Assembly: GCA_046199005.1 (NCBI GenBank) | Contig: CP176050.1 | Location: 806,001-870,000, forward strand | Direction of reading: 5' to 3' | Length of the DNA stretch: 64,000 nt | Origin: Ascidiimonas sp046199005 | GTDB lineage: Bacteria; Bacteroidota; Bacteroidia; Flavobacteriales; Flavobacteriaceae | In this document: piece after piece, positions 44,920 through 52,721 of the stretch | How the letters are laid out: each line of letters opens with the position of its first letter | Numbering within the stretch: position 1 is the stretch's first letter | The notes under the pieces: model-generated | What the model was told of the DNA's origin: nothing | The model's input: the letters and a program-made list of their open reading frames with translations, nothing else | Database searches by the model: none | Translations under genes and position numbers: made by a program

Positions 44920-44993
44920 ATCAATTGAGACAATAAAGCCCGTTTGAAAGTCTAAAACAATCTGAAAATCATTGCATAAAAATCAATTGTGAC
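44920..44993 (+). repeat. Two copies of ATCAATTGnGAC upstream of ctaB
   Basis: ATCAATTGAGAC (44920-44931) and ATCAATTGTGAC (44982-44993) differ at one base and are 62 bp apart start to start, close to six helical turns. The second ends one base before the -7 box. Possible activator sites. Confidence 0.4.
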
Positions 44994-45002
44994 ATATCTT
45001 TG
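44972..45002 (+). promoter_or_regulatory. Promoter of the ctaB-coxC cluster
   Basis: TATCTTTG (44995-45002) matches TAnnTTTG; TTGC at 44972-44975 sits at the upstream box position with a 19-bp spacer. The ATG is 21 bp downstream. Confidence 0.65.
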
Positions 45003-45023
45003 CACACGATTTAGAAAAGATTG

Positions 45024-45932
45024 ATGAAAACGGCATTGAGCACTACCACAAAAACACATTCTATTTCTCTGGCAATAGAAGATTTTAAGCAGATTACCAA
45101 AGCAGGCCTTTCTCTGAGTGTTGTTTTTTCTTCAGTCGCAGGGTATCTTCTGGGTGCAGAGACCATAGACTTTGTAACACTTACTTTATTGTGTTTTGGA
45201 GGTTATTTTATGGTAGGGGCGTCCAACGCTTACAATCAGATCATTGAGCGTGATCTGGATGCGCTCATGAAAAGAACTGCCAATCGTCCAATTCCTTCCG
45301 GGCGAATGTCTGTAAGTACTGCATTTATCATCGCTGTAGTTTTTACGCTGGCTGGCATCGTTAGCCTCTATATAGTGAATCCTAAAACCGCCATGTTCGG
45401 AGCAATCTCCATATTCTTATATACCAGTATCTATACTCCTCTTAAGACTAAAACATCGCTTTCGGTTTTTGCAGGAGCAATCCCGGGAGCAATCCCATTC
45501 ATGCTGGGATGGGTGGCAGCTACGAATGATTTTGGAATCGAGCCAGGAACGTTGTTTATGATTCAGTTCTTTTGGCAATTTCCTCATTTCTGGGCAATTG
45601 GATGGGTTTTATATGACGATTATAAAAAAGGTGGATTTAACATGCTGCCTACCGGTAAAAAGGATAAAGCAACAGCAATTCAGATCATTATGTATACCAT
45701 CTGGATGATCGTTATTTCGGTATTCCCGGTAACAGGGCTTACAGGGAGTCTGCAATTATCAATACCAGGTGCGGTAATCATATTTTTAATAGGAGTGGGA
45801 ATGCTTTTGTTTGCATTCAGACTCTACAAAAAAAGAGACAACAAATCGGCGAGACAATTAATGCTCGCAAGTGTTTCTTACATTACACTGATGCAGATAA
45901 TATATGTTGCCGATAAATTTATTCATAGTTAA
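45024..45932 (+). CDS. ctaB: Haem O synthase (protoheme IX farnesyltransferase)
   Basis: 302 residues from ATG 45024; the TTG codon just before it is ignored. It is a UbiA-type prenyltransferase with about nine helices. The first Asp-rich motif is NAYNQIIERDLDALMKRTANR (first 20 residues) and the second is near YDDYKKGGFNMLP. It adds farnesyl to haem b to make haem O, the precursor of haem A needed by the aa3 oxidase encoded 23 kb upstream. No haem A synthase gene is in the window. Its stop TAA shares its last base with the ATG of the next gene. Confidence 0.96.
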   Translation: MKTALSTTTKTHSISLAIEDFKQITKAGLSLSVVFSSVAGYLLGAETIDFVTLTLLCFGGYFMVGASNAYNQIIERDLDALMKRTANRPIPSGRMSVSTAFIIAVVFTLAGIVSLYIVNPKTAMFGAISIFLYTSIYTPLKTKTSLSVFAGAIPGAIPFMLGWVAATNDFGIEPGTLFMIQFFWQFPHFWAIGWVLYDDYKKGGFNMLPTGKKDKATAIQIIMYTIWMIVISVFPVTGLTGSLQLSIPGAVIIFLIGVGMLLFAFRLYKKRDNKSARQLMLASVSYITLMQIIYVADKFIHS

Positions 45933-46513
45933 TGGATCTTACGACAGGAACAGTAGACGATAAGAATCGTCGCGCTAAGAAAATGATGCTTTGGTTTGCC
46001 ATGGGTAGTATGATCATGACCTTTGCTGGTTTAACCAGTGCCTATGTGGTCAGTAAATCAAGACCAGACTGGCTGTCTGATTTTGAAATACCGTTGGCTT
46101 TTTACGCAAGTACCGCTGCAATTATTTTGAGTAGTATTACGATGCATCTCGCAAAGAAAAATATTCAAAAAGGAGTGCATGGTGCAGGTAAATTTTTACT
46201 CTTACTCACTTTGTTGTTGGGAATCACTTTTGTGGTTTTTCAGTTTTCCGGGTACGGACAAATAATTGAGAGTGGATATTATTTTACAGGGGCAGAAAGT
46301 AATGTGACCACTTCCTTCTTGTATGCGATCACTATCACCCATATTATGCACGTGATTGCAGGACTTATAGTGTTGTTGGTTGTAATTTATAATCATTTTA
46401 AAGAAAAGTATCATGGAGGAAATACGCTGGGCTTAGAGTTGGGTGCTACTTTCTGGCATTTTCTTGATTTTCTTTGGGTATATTTGATATTGTTTTTCTA
46501 TTTCTTTAGATAG
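45932..46513 (+). CDS. Cytochrome c oxidase subunit III, short form
   Basis: 193 residues, five helices, haem-copper oxidase subunit III family. MLWFAMGSMIMTFAGLTSAY and the C-terminal ELGATFWHFLDFLWVYLILF are characteristic. It overlaps ctaB by one base (TAATG). A longer subunit III gene follows after 46 nt, so the operon carries two subunit III paralogues. Which one sits in the mature oxidase cannot be told from sequence. Confidence 0.92.
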   Translation: MDLTTGTVDDKNRRAKKMMLWFAMGSMIMTFAGLTSAYVVSKSRPDWLSDFEIPLAFYASTAAIILSSITMHLAKKNIQKGVHGAGKFLLLLTLLLGITFVVFQFSGYGQIIESGYYFTGAESNVTTSFLYAITITHIMHVIAGLIVLLVVIYNHFKEKYHGGNTLGLELGATFWHFLDFLWVYLILFFYFFR

Positions 46514-46559
46514 GAAAAAAGCGTAAATTTGAAAAATTTTTAAAACAGACTACTTTTTT

Positions 46560-47537
46560 ATGGAAGCTACTGTAACGAGCACAGAAAATGACGGTAAAAC
46601 ATGGGGCGGGGGTAACCGACCGCTGAATGCTAGTTATGGCAAAATGATGATGTGGTTTTTTATCGTATCTGATGCCTTGACTTTTTCAGGATTTCTAGTA
46701 TCCTATGGTTTTTCTCGATTTAAGTTTATAGAATCCTGGCCAATAGCAGATGAAGTTTTTACCCACTTTCCGTTTTTACATGGTCAGCCTTACCCAATGC
46801 TTTATGTAGCATTAATGACTTTTATTTTGATCATGTCTTCGGTAACCATGGTGCTAGCGGTAGATGCAGGGCATAAAATGCAAAAATCTAAGGTTGCCTG
46901 GTATATGCTTCTTACCATCGTGGGAGGTTTGATGTTTGTCGGATCTCAAGCATGGGAATGGAATACTTTTATTAAAGGTGATTACGGTGCAGTAGAAACC
47001 AAAGGTGGTCAAATATTACAATTTGTGAATGCCGAAACTGGAAAACAGATTGCAATAGGAGATTTTACTGAAAGGTCTACACAGCGTTCTGAATTAGATC
47101 GTAAAGATGCTTTCTGGTTTCAGAGCGAAGGCTCCTTGCCAACCTATACGGTTTCAGATGTAATGCGCGCATTTAAGGAAGATGAAGGTATCCTGGTAAG
47201 AACTCAGATGTTGAACGAAAACGGCGAGAAAACAATACTTTCAAGAGAAGAATCGTTAGAGAAACTTAACTCTGCAGTAACGGTCGTTGAAGGCGCAAAT
47301 CTTATTCGTAACGAATATGGTAACCGACTTTTTGCAGACTTCTTTTTCTTTATAACAGGATTCCACGGTTTTCACGTATTCTCCGGGGTAGTTATCAACA
47401 TTATTATTTTCTTCAATGTGATTGTAGGAACTTATGAGAAAAGAGGTCACTACGAAATGGTCGAAAAAGTTGGACTTTATTGGCACTTTGTAGATTTGGT
47501 TTGGGTTTTCGTATTTACATTCTTCTATCTGGTATAA
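46560..47537 (+). CDS. coxC: Cytochrome c oxidase subunit III, long form with soluble insert
   Basis: 325 residues. The N-terminal helices (MMMWFFIVSDALTFSGFLVS) and the C-terminal ones (FFFFITGFHGFHVFSGV, GLYWHFVDLVWVFVF) are typical subunit III. Between them, residues about 137-250 form a hydrophilic insertion rich in charged residues with no membrane helix. It is framed by WEWNTFIKGDYG and NEYGNRLFADFF. Subunit III stabilises the oxidase and proton uptake. The insert should face the periplasm; it might contact ACIII, which is inference. Subunit IV follows after 10 nt. Confidence 0.93.
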   Translation: MEATVTSTENDGKTWGGGNRPLNASYGKMMMWFFIVSDALTFSGFLVSYGFSRFKFIESWPIADEVFTHFPFLHGQPYPMLYVALMTFILIMSSVTMVLAVDAGHKMQKSKVAWYMLLTIVGGLMFVGSQAWEWNTFIKGDYGAVETKGGQILQFVNAETGKQIAIGDFTERSTQRSELDRKDAFWFQSEGSLPTYTVSDVMRAFKEDEGILVRTQMLNENGEKTILSREESLEKLNSAVTVVEGANLIRNEYGNRLFADFFFFITGFHGFHVFSGVVINIIIFFNVIVGTYEKRGHYEMVEKVGLYWHFVDLVWVFVFTFFYLV

Positions 47538-47547
47538 AAAATAAAAC

Positions 47548-47931
47548 ATGGGACACGACACACATAAATTAGCAATATTTAGGGGATTGCTCAAGTTTAA
47601 ATCTAACGAGCAAAAAATTTGGGGAGTACTGATTTTTCTTTCACTGGTAACTATTGTAGAAGTAGTTTTGGGTATTTACAAGCCTGAGATGTTTATGAGC
47701 AAAGTTCTGGGGATGAAATTACTTAACTGGATATTTATAATTCTTACCCTTGTTAAAGCATATTACATCGCCTGGGATTTTATGCATTTGCGGGATGAAA
47801 AACCTTCCTTTACCTGGACGATCGTTTTACCTTTGTTAGTCCTTATTCCTTATCTGGCATTTATATTATTGGTAGAAGGTGACTACATCTACGATGTCAT
47901 GCGAGAGGGTTATAAGAGTTGGGATTTTTAA
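47548..47931 (+). CDS. Cytochrome c oxidase subunit IV (prokaryotic COX4 type)
   Basis: 127 residues with three helices. MKLLNWIFIILTLVKAYYIA and WDFMHLRDEKPSFTWTIVLP are the conserved core of the bacterial subunit IV family (PF03626). It stabilises the CuB-containing subunit I. Last gene before a strong terminator; the start GHDTHKLAIFRGLLKFK is cytoplasmic. Confidence 0.9.
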   Translation: MGHDTHKLAIFRGLLKFKSNEQKIWGVLIFLSLVTIVEVVLGIYKPEMFMSKVLGMKLLNWIFIILTLVKAYYIAWDFMHLRDEKPSFTWTIVLPLLVLIPYLAFILLVEGDYIYDVMREGYKSWDF

Positions 47932-47948
47932 TACTTTAACAACATATT

Positions 47949-47974
47949 AAAAGACGGTTTAACCGTCTTTTTTT
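47949..47974 (+). terminator. Terminator after subunit IV
   Basis: A perfect 9-bp stem AAAAGACGG / CCGTCTTTT with loop TTTAA and a T run. Confidence 0.9.
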
Positions 47975-47981
47975 AATTTTG
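47974..47981 (+). promoter_or_regulatory. -7 box for the SCO-DUF420 assembly genes
   Basis: TAATTTTG matches TAnnTTTG, directly after the terminator T run and 16 bp before the next ATG. It would let the assembly genes be expressed separately from the oxidase genes. Confidence 0.5.
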
Positions 47982-47997
47982 TGCTTCATTTACAGCT

Positions 47998-48636
47998 ATG
48001 AAAAAATACCTGGTTTTAGGCGTTCTGTTTATATTGCCTTTAGTTACTTATTTGTTTTTTGCTTCCGGAGTGAATAATTTTATGAAACTACCGGTGCTTA
48101 CCGAAGGTGTAGGCGAAGTAAATGAATTCAGGTCGCTCTCCGGTGAGAAGATAAGTTTATCGGGTAAGATCACAATTCTTGGATTTTTTGGGAACGATAT
48201 TGAATTCAAAAAAGCAAATGCTTTCAATTTAAATCAAAAAATATACAAGCGTTTTTATGAGTTTAACGATTTTCAGTTCGTAATTATAGTTCCTGATACC
48301 GCTGAGAATGAAAAGGAGATTCGTTCGCTAAAAGCAGAATTAGGAAAACTGACAGATACTCGAAACTGGAAGTTTCTTTTTGGAAGTCCGGCGCAAATAG
48401 AAGTATTATTCAACAGTCTTCAATCTAGTTTTTCACTAGATAAGAATTACGGTGTTCATCAGGTTTTTATTATCGATAAGGAATCCAACCTAAGAGGTCG
48501 AAAAGGAGATGAAATGCTTTATGGTTTTGATGCCAGATCGGTGGCCGAGATCAATAATAAAATGGAAGATGATGTAAAGGTTTTGTTAGCCGAATACAGA
48601 CTGGCACTAAAGCGTAATAACAGATATCGGGATTAA
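47998..48636 (+). CDS. SCO-like thioredoxin-fold protein lacking the copper cysteines
   Basis: 212 residues. One N-terminal membrane anchor (about 4-21) leads to a thioredoxin-like domain. The order of elements follows the SCO protein encoded next: TILGFFGNDIEFKKANAFNL stands where SCO has FFFTTCPTICP, and VHQVFIIDKESNLRGRKGDE where SCO has the His strand. No Cys is present in the whole protein, so it cannot bind copper or do thiol chemistry as SCO does. It may be a structural partner or chaperone in oxidase assembly. The SCO gene follows after 5 nt. Confidence 0.7.
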   Translation: MKKYLVLGVLFILPLVTYLFFASGVNNFMKLPVLTEGVGEVNEFRSLSGEKISLSGKITILGFFGNDIEFKKANAFNLNQKIYKRFYEFNDFQFVIIVPDTAENEKEIRSLKAELGKLTDTRNWKFLFGSPAQIEVLFNSLQSSFSLDKNYGVHQVFIIDKESNLRGRKGDEMLYGFDARSVAEINNKMEDDVKVLLAEYRLALKRNNRYRD

Positions 48637-48641
48637 TAAAG

Positions 48642-49268
48642 ATGAAAGGGTACTCATACATAGGCATATCGTTTATAATCTTAATTTTTGGTATTTGGGC
48701 AGTTCCGAAGATAGTTTCGAGATTTCAAAAATCAGATCTGGAGGTTATAGGAAAGGTACGTGATTTTGAATTTACTAATCAGAATGGGAAAACTATAACG
48801 AACGATGACTTTAGAGGTAAGGTATACGTAGCCGAATTTTTCTTTACAACATGCCCTACGATCTGCCCTATAATGAATACGAACATGGTAAAAATTCAGA
48901 ATGAATTTTATGGCAATCCAAATTTTGGAATAGCTTCGTTTACCATTAATCCAGATTATGACACCCCGGAAGTGTTAAAAGAATACGCGGCAAAATATAA
49001 AATCACTAATCCCTCATGGCATCTTTTAACTGGTGAACTCACAGATGTTTATAAGCTCGCTAATGAAGGGTTTAATCTGTATGTTGGTACAAATCCGGAG
49101 GTTGAAGGAGGATTTGAGCATTCTGGTTTTTTTGCGCTCATAGATCAAGAAGGAAATATTAGAAGCCGAAAAGATGACTATGGTAATCCGATTGTGTATT
49201 ACGACGGGCTGGATGAAAAAGCTTTAGAGATGCTAAAGGAAGATATTGCAAAATTGTTAAATGAATAA
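48642..49268 (+). CDS. SCO1/SenC copper chaperone for CuA assembly
   Basis: 208 residues. An N-terminal anchor (about 4-22) precedes a thioredoxin fold with C71 and C75 in TTCPTICPIMNTNM and H160 in FEHSGFFALID, the three copper ligands of SCO proteins. It delivers copper to, or keeps reduced, the CuA site of subunit II. It overlaps the DUF420 gene by 8 nt, within a small assembly operon. Confidence 0.94.
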   Translation: MKGYSYIGISFIILIFGIWAVPKIVSRFQKSDLEVIGKVRDFEFTNQNGKTITNDDFRGKVYVAEFFFTTCPTICPIMNTNMVKIQNEFYGNPNFGIASFTINPDYDTPEVLKEYAAKYKITNPSWHLLTGELTDVYKLANEGFNLYVGTNPEVEGGFEHSGFFALIDQEGNIRSRKDDYGNPIVYYDGLDEKALEMLKEDIAKLLNE

Positions 49269-49818
49269 AATGGCGCAAAAAGAAGATTTAGTAGCGAAAA
49301 AATACAATAAATGGATTGTGCTCCTGTCAATTGCGATCCCATTGGCGGTGGCTGTTCTGTTTCGGATTAAATTGAAAGATTTTGGTTTCGATGTTGAACC
49401 ACTGTCTTTTCTACCTCCAATCTATGCTACTATTAATGGTGCTACTGCGGTTCTGTTGGTAGTAGCTGTAACGGCAATAAAAAATGGGAATCGTAAATTA
49501 CATGAGAACCTCATGAAGGTTTGTATACTTTTATCGGTGCTCTTTCTGGTCATGTACGTCGCTTATCATATGACAGCAGATGCCACTCCTTATGGAGGTG
49601 AAGGTGCCTTACGTTATATTTATTTCTTTATATTGATTTCACATATCCTTCTATCCATTGGGATCATCCCGATGGTATTGATAACCTATGTAAGGGCGCT
49701 TGCCGAAAGATTCGACAAGCATAGAAAAATTGCTAAAATAACCTTTCCCATATGGTTGTATGTGGCAGTTACCGGTGTCATTGTTTATCTTATGATATCA
49801 CCTTATTATACCGCCTAA
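49261..49818 (+). CDS. DUF420 membrane protein, oxidase-assembly (CtaM-like) family
   Basis: 185 residues with five hydrophobic helices. HENLMKVCILLSVLFLVMYV and AYHMTADATPYGGEGALRY, followed by SHILLSIGIIP, are DUF420 hallmarks with conserved His. DUF420 includes Bacillus CtaM, needed for cytochrome aa3 activity. The start could be ATG 49261, overlapping SCO, or ATG 49270 just after its stop; both keep the whole domain. It is followed after 6 nt by a small Cys-containing membrane protein. Confidence 0.88.
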   Translation: MNKMAQKEDLVAKKYNKWIVLLSIAIPLAVAVLFRIKLKDFGFDVEPLSFLPPIYATINGATAVLLVVAVTAIKNGNRKLHENLMKVCILLSVLFLVMYVAYHMTADATPYGGEGALRYIYFFILISHILLSIGIIPMVLITYVRALAERFDKHRKIAKITFPIWLYVAVTGVIVYLMISPYYTA

Positions 49819-49824
49819 TGAAAA

Positions 49825-50055
49825 ATGGATAAAAGAGTTGTTAGCATCCTATTAGTCACTTTATTTAGTTGTTTTCCAGATATGATGGAGGCGCAATGTG
49901 CTATGTGTAGGGCTGTTCTGGAAAGCGGCGAGAGCCAGGAAGCTGCAGAGGGTATCAACAACGGAATCATTTATCTCATGGCAATTCCCTATCTGGTAGT
50001 CGGGGTCATTGGTTATTTCGTTTATAAAATGATGAGACCTACAAAAAATAGTTAA
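49825..50055 (+). CDS. Small CxxC membrane protein at the end of the oxidase assembly operon
   Basis: 76 residues. A signal-like N-terminus (1-24) is followed by QCAMCRAVLESGES, with C25 and C28 right at the predicted mature N-terminus. One transmembrane helix follows at about 48-68, then a short basic tail. I do not know a named family. It starts 6 nt after DUF420 and so belongs to the SCO-DUF420 operon. The exposed CxxC next to copper-assembly genes suggests metal or thiol chemistry, which is inference. Confidence 0.75.
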   Translation: MDKRVVSILLVTLFSCFPDMMEAQCAMCRAVLESGESQEAAEGINNGIIYLMAIPYLVVGVIGYFVYKMMRPTKNS

Positions 50056-50159
50056 TTTTTCAAATTTTAGTAGGTCAGAAATATACCTTTAGTTAATTTT
50101 ACTTTTCTTAGGCAGTTAATACCCCTGATACTGCGTCTAAAATAATTAAGTTATAACAG

Positions 50160-51407
50160 ATGTTTGATCTGGAACGTTGGGAAGAGATTTTCAATACCAT
50201 ACGAAAAAACAAATTACGAACATTTCTAACGGGGCTTTCAGTTGCTTCCGGCATCTTTATTTTGGTGATACTTCTAGGGGTAGGGCAGGGAATGCGTAAT
50301 GGGATTGCACAAGAGTTTCAATCAGATGCTTCGAACAGGATATGGGTATGGACCAATGTAACTACTAAAGAATACAAAGGATTAAATCCCGGACGCCGTA
50401 TACAACTTGATAATGATAATTTTAATGAGTTTACCGAGGTACAGAAAGAAGATATCGAATATGAATCTTCTATCTTCTGGGTCGATGCTAATCTAATTAC
50501 TTACGAAAAAGAGTCTGGTAATTATGCCGTGCAGGGCGTGCATCCCGATAATGTATTTATTGAAAGTCAGAGTATTATAAAAGGTAGGTATATCAATTAC
50601 AAGGATATTCAGGATTCTGAAAAAGTAGTTGTTATCAGTGCAAAGATCGGTAGAGAACTTTTTCTGAACGGAAAAGACCCTATTGATGAGTACCTAAAAA
50701 TATCAGACATAAATTTCAAAGTTATAGGTATTTATAAAGATGCGGGAGGAGAAGATGAGGAAGACAATATAGCCATACCCATAACAACAGCGCAAAAAGT
50801 TTTTGGCGGGGCAAATCGCGTTTCAAATATGACCTTTACAGTAAAAAGGGGGGCTAATTTAGACGAAACGCTAAAAACATCAACAGCACTTACAGACAAT
50901 GTAATTAAATATCTTAAAGAGGTACATTCGGTAGCTCCGGATGATCTTAGCGCAGTCAATGCATTTAATACCTTAAAAGAAGTCAAACGCTTTTATACCC
51001 TTCTCAATAACATACGCTTATTCTTTTGGTTCGTTGGTATTTGTACCATTATAGCGGGAGTGGTCGGGGTAAGTAATATCATGTTGATTATCGTTAAGGA
51101 GCGCACCAAGGAAATAGGCATTCGGAAGGCCCTGGGAGCGAAACCCTGGTCAATAATAGCAATGATATTGCACGAATCTGTTTTTGTAACTGCTATTTCA
51201 GGATTTTCAGGACTCATCGTAAGTATGATGCTTCTCGAAATTTTAGGTCCCAATATCGAAGTAGATTATTTAGTAAATCCGTCAGTTAATTTCAATGTGG
51301 CAATTGCTACCGTGATCATACTGATCATTGCAGGTGCAATAGCCGGGTTTTTTCCTGCATGGAGAGCTGCTAAAATTCAACCTATTGTTGCTTTAAGAGA
51401 TGAATGA
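50160..51407 (+). CDS. MacB-type ABC transporter permease (module 1, type A)
   Basis: 415 residues. An N-terminal helix (about 21-43) follows RKNKLRTFLTGLSVASGIF. A large periplasmic MacB_PCD domain covers about 50-280. Three C-terminal FtsX helices end ERTKEIGIRKALGAKPW and FPAWRAAKIQPIVALRDE, the usual MacB/FtsX terminal signature. No ATPase is encoded in this module. It most resembles the permease at 54683-55912. A second, different permease follows after 17 nt. Confidence 0.92.
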   Translation: MFDLERWEEIFNTIRKNKLRTFLTGLSVASGIFILVILLGVGQGMRNGIAQEFQSDASNRIWVWTNVTTKEYKGLNPGRRIQLDNDNFNEFTEVQKEDIEYESSIFWVDANLITYEKESGNYAVQGVHPDNVFIESQSIIKGRYINYKDIQDSEKVVVISAKIGRELFLNGKDPIDEYLKISDINFKVIGIYKDAGGEDEEDNIAIPITTAQKVFGGANRVSNMTFTVKRGANLDETLKTSTALTDNVIKYLKEVHSVAPDDLSAVNAFNTLKEVKRFYTLLNNIRLFFWFVGICTIIAGVVGVSNIMLIIVKERTKEIGIRKALGAKPWSIIAMILHESVFVTAISGFSGLIVSMMLLEILGPNIEVDYLVNPSVNFNVAIATVIILIIAGAIAGFFPAWRAAKIQPIVALRDE

Positions 51408-51424
51408 TGTAATCGTAAACTGGT

Positions 51425-52681
51425 ATGTTCAATAAAGATCGCTGGACAGAAATATTAGAGGTGTTGTCGTCGAATTTATTTCGAACTGTGATGACCGCTT
51501 TTGGTGTTTTCTGGGGCATCCTGATCCTTGTCATATTACTGGCGGTTAGCAAAGGACTAGAAAATGGTGTCAAAATGGATTTTGATGGTATCGCGACCAA
51601 TACCATGTTTATGTGGGCCCGTACCACTACCAAACCATACAAAGGTCTGCCTAAAGGAAGAACATATAATTTTAAGCTAGATGATGTAGAGGCCATACGG
51701 GAAAAAGTAGGAGGTTTACGCTACATATCGCCTAGAAATCGATCTGGTGGTCCGGGTCAAAGTAACGTAATCAGAGGTACTAAATCTGGTGGATTTGATA
51801 TTTATGGAGACTATCCTGAAATAGGACAGCAAGAAACAATGGATATCGTTGCAGGACGATTTCTTAACCATTCTGATATAAATGAACGTCGAAAAGTCGC
51901 TGTCATAGGAGAGGGAGTAAAGCTTAGTTTGTTTGATAAAGATGAAGAAGTGCTGGGATCGTATATAAAAATTCAAGGAGTAAATTTTTTGGTAGTAGGT
52001 ATTTATGGTTTGAAGAGTACTAATGGAGACATCGAACGCCAGCAAAAGAAAATATACGTCCCATTTACTACTTTTTCACAAGCTTTCAATAAGGGAGACC
52101 GTGTGAGTTGGATGGCAATTACAGCGAAAGATAATGCTTCCATAACAGAATTAAAAAAAGACGTTTTTACGATCATTAAAGACAGGCATCAGGTGAGTCC
52201 TGATGATGACCGTGCAGTTGGACATTTTGATCTCTACGAAGAATTCAGTAAAATAGAAAGCCTTTTCACCGCAATACGCTTTATCGCATATGTTGTTGGG
52301 ATTCTGGTACTGCTAAGTGGAATCATAGGAGTGAGTAATATCATGCTGATCGTAATAAAAGAGCGTACGAAAGAAATAGGTATTCGACGAGCGTTGGGCG
52401 AATCTCCCTGGTCTATCAAAGGTCAGATTCTATTAGAGTCTGTTTTTCTAACGATCATTTCAGGTATGGCAGGAATTATAGTCGCAACATTATTTCTGTA
52501 TACTGTAAATTATCTACTCGAGTTAAACGGCCCTGTAGATATGTTTGCCAACCCTAGCGTAAATTTAGGAGTGATCTTTATAGCTTTGAGCATATTGATC
52601 GGTTCTGGATTATTGGCGGGTTTTCTTCCCGCTCAACACGCGATCAAGATCAAACCTATAGAAGCGTTACGCTCGGAATAA
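51425..52681 (+). CDS. MacB-type ABC transporter permease (module 1, type B)
   Basis: 418 residues, the same four-helix MacB fold as its neighbour. The start is FRTVMTAFGVFWGILILVIL and the periplasmic part has TKPYKGLPKGRTYNFKLDD. The FtsX block is VIKERTKEIGIRRALGESPW and the terminus IKPIEALRSE. Its closest relative in the window is the permease at 55924-57189, which shares the FxWA(R/Q)xTxxPYxGxxxGR pattern. It probably pairs with the type A permease as a heterodimer, which is inference from the repeated A-B order. Confidence 0.92.
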   Translation: MFNKDRWTEILEVLSSNLFRTVMTAFGVFWGILILVILLAVSKGLENGVKMDFDGIATNTMFMWARTTTKPYKGLPKGRTYNFKLDDVEAIREKVGGLRYISPRNRSGGPGQSNVIRGTKSGGFDIYGDYPEIGQQETMDIVAGRFLNHSDINERRKVAVIGEGVKLSLFDKDEEVLGSYIKIQGVNFLVVGIYGLKSTNGDIERQQKKIYVPFTTFSQAFNKGDRVSWMAITAKDNASITELKKDVFTIIKDRHQVSPDDDRAVGHFDLYEEFSKIESLFTAIRFIAYVVGILVLLSGIIGVSNIMLIVIKERTKEIGIRRALGESPWSIKGQILLESVFLTIISGMAGIIVATLFLYTVNYLLELNGPVDMFANPSVNLGVIFIALSILIGSGLLAGFLPAQHAIKIKPIEALRSE

Positions 52682-52721
52682 AACAAAGTTTAAAATGAAA
52701 ATCAAGAATTAATCATACAAA

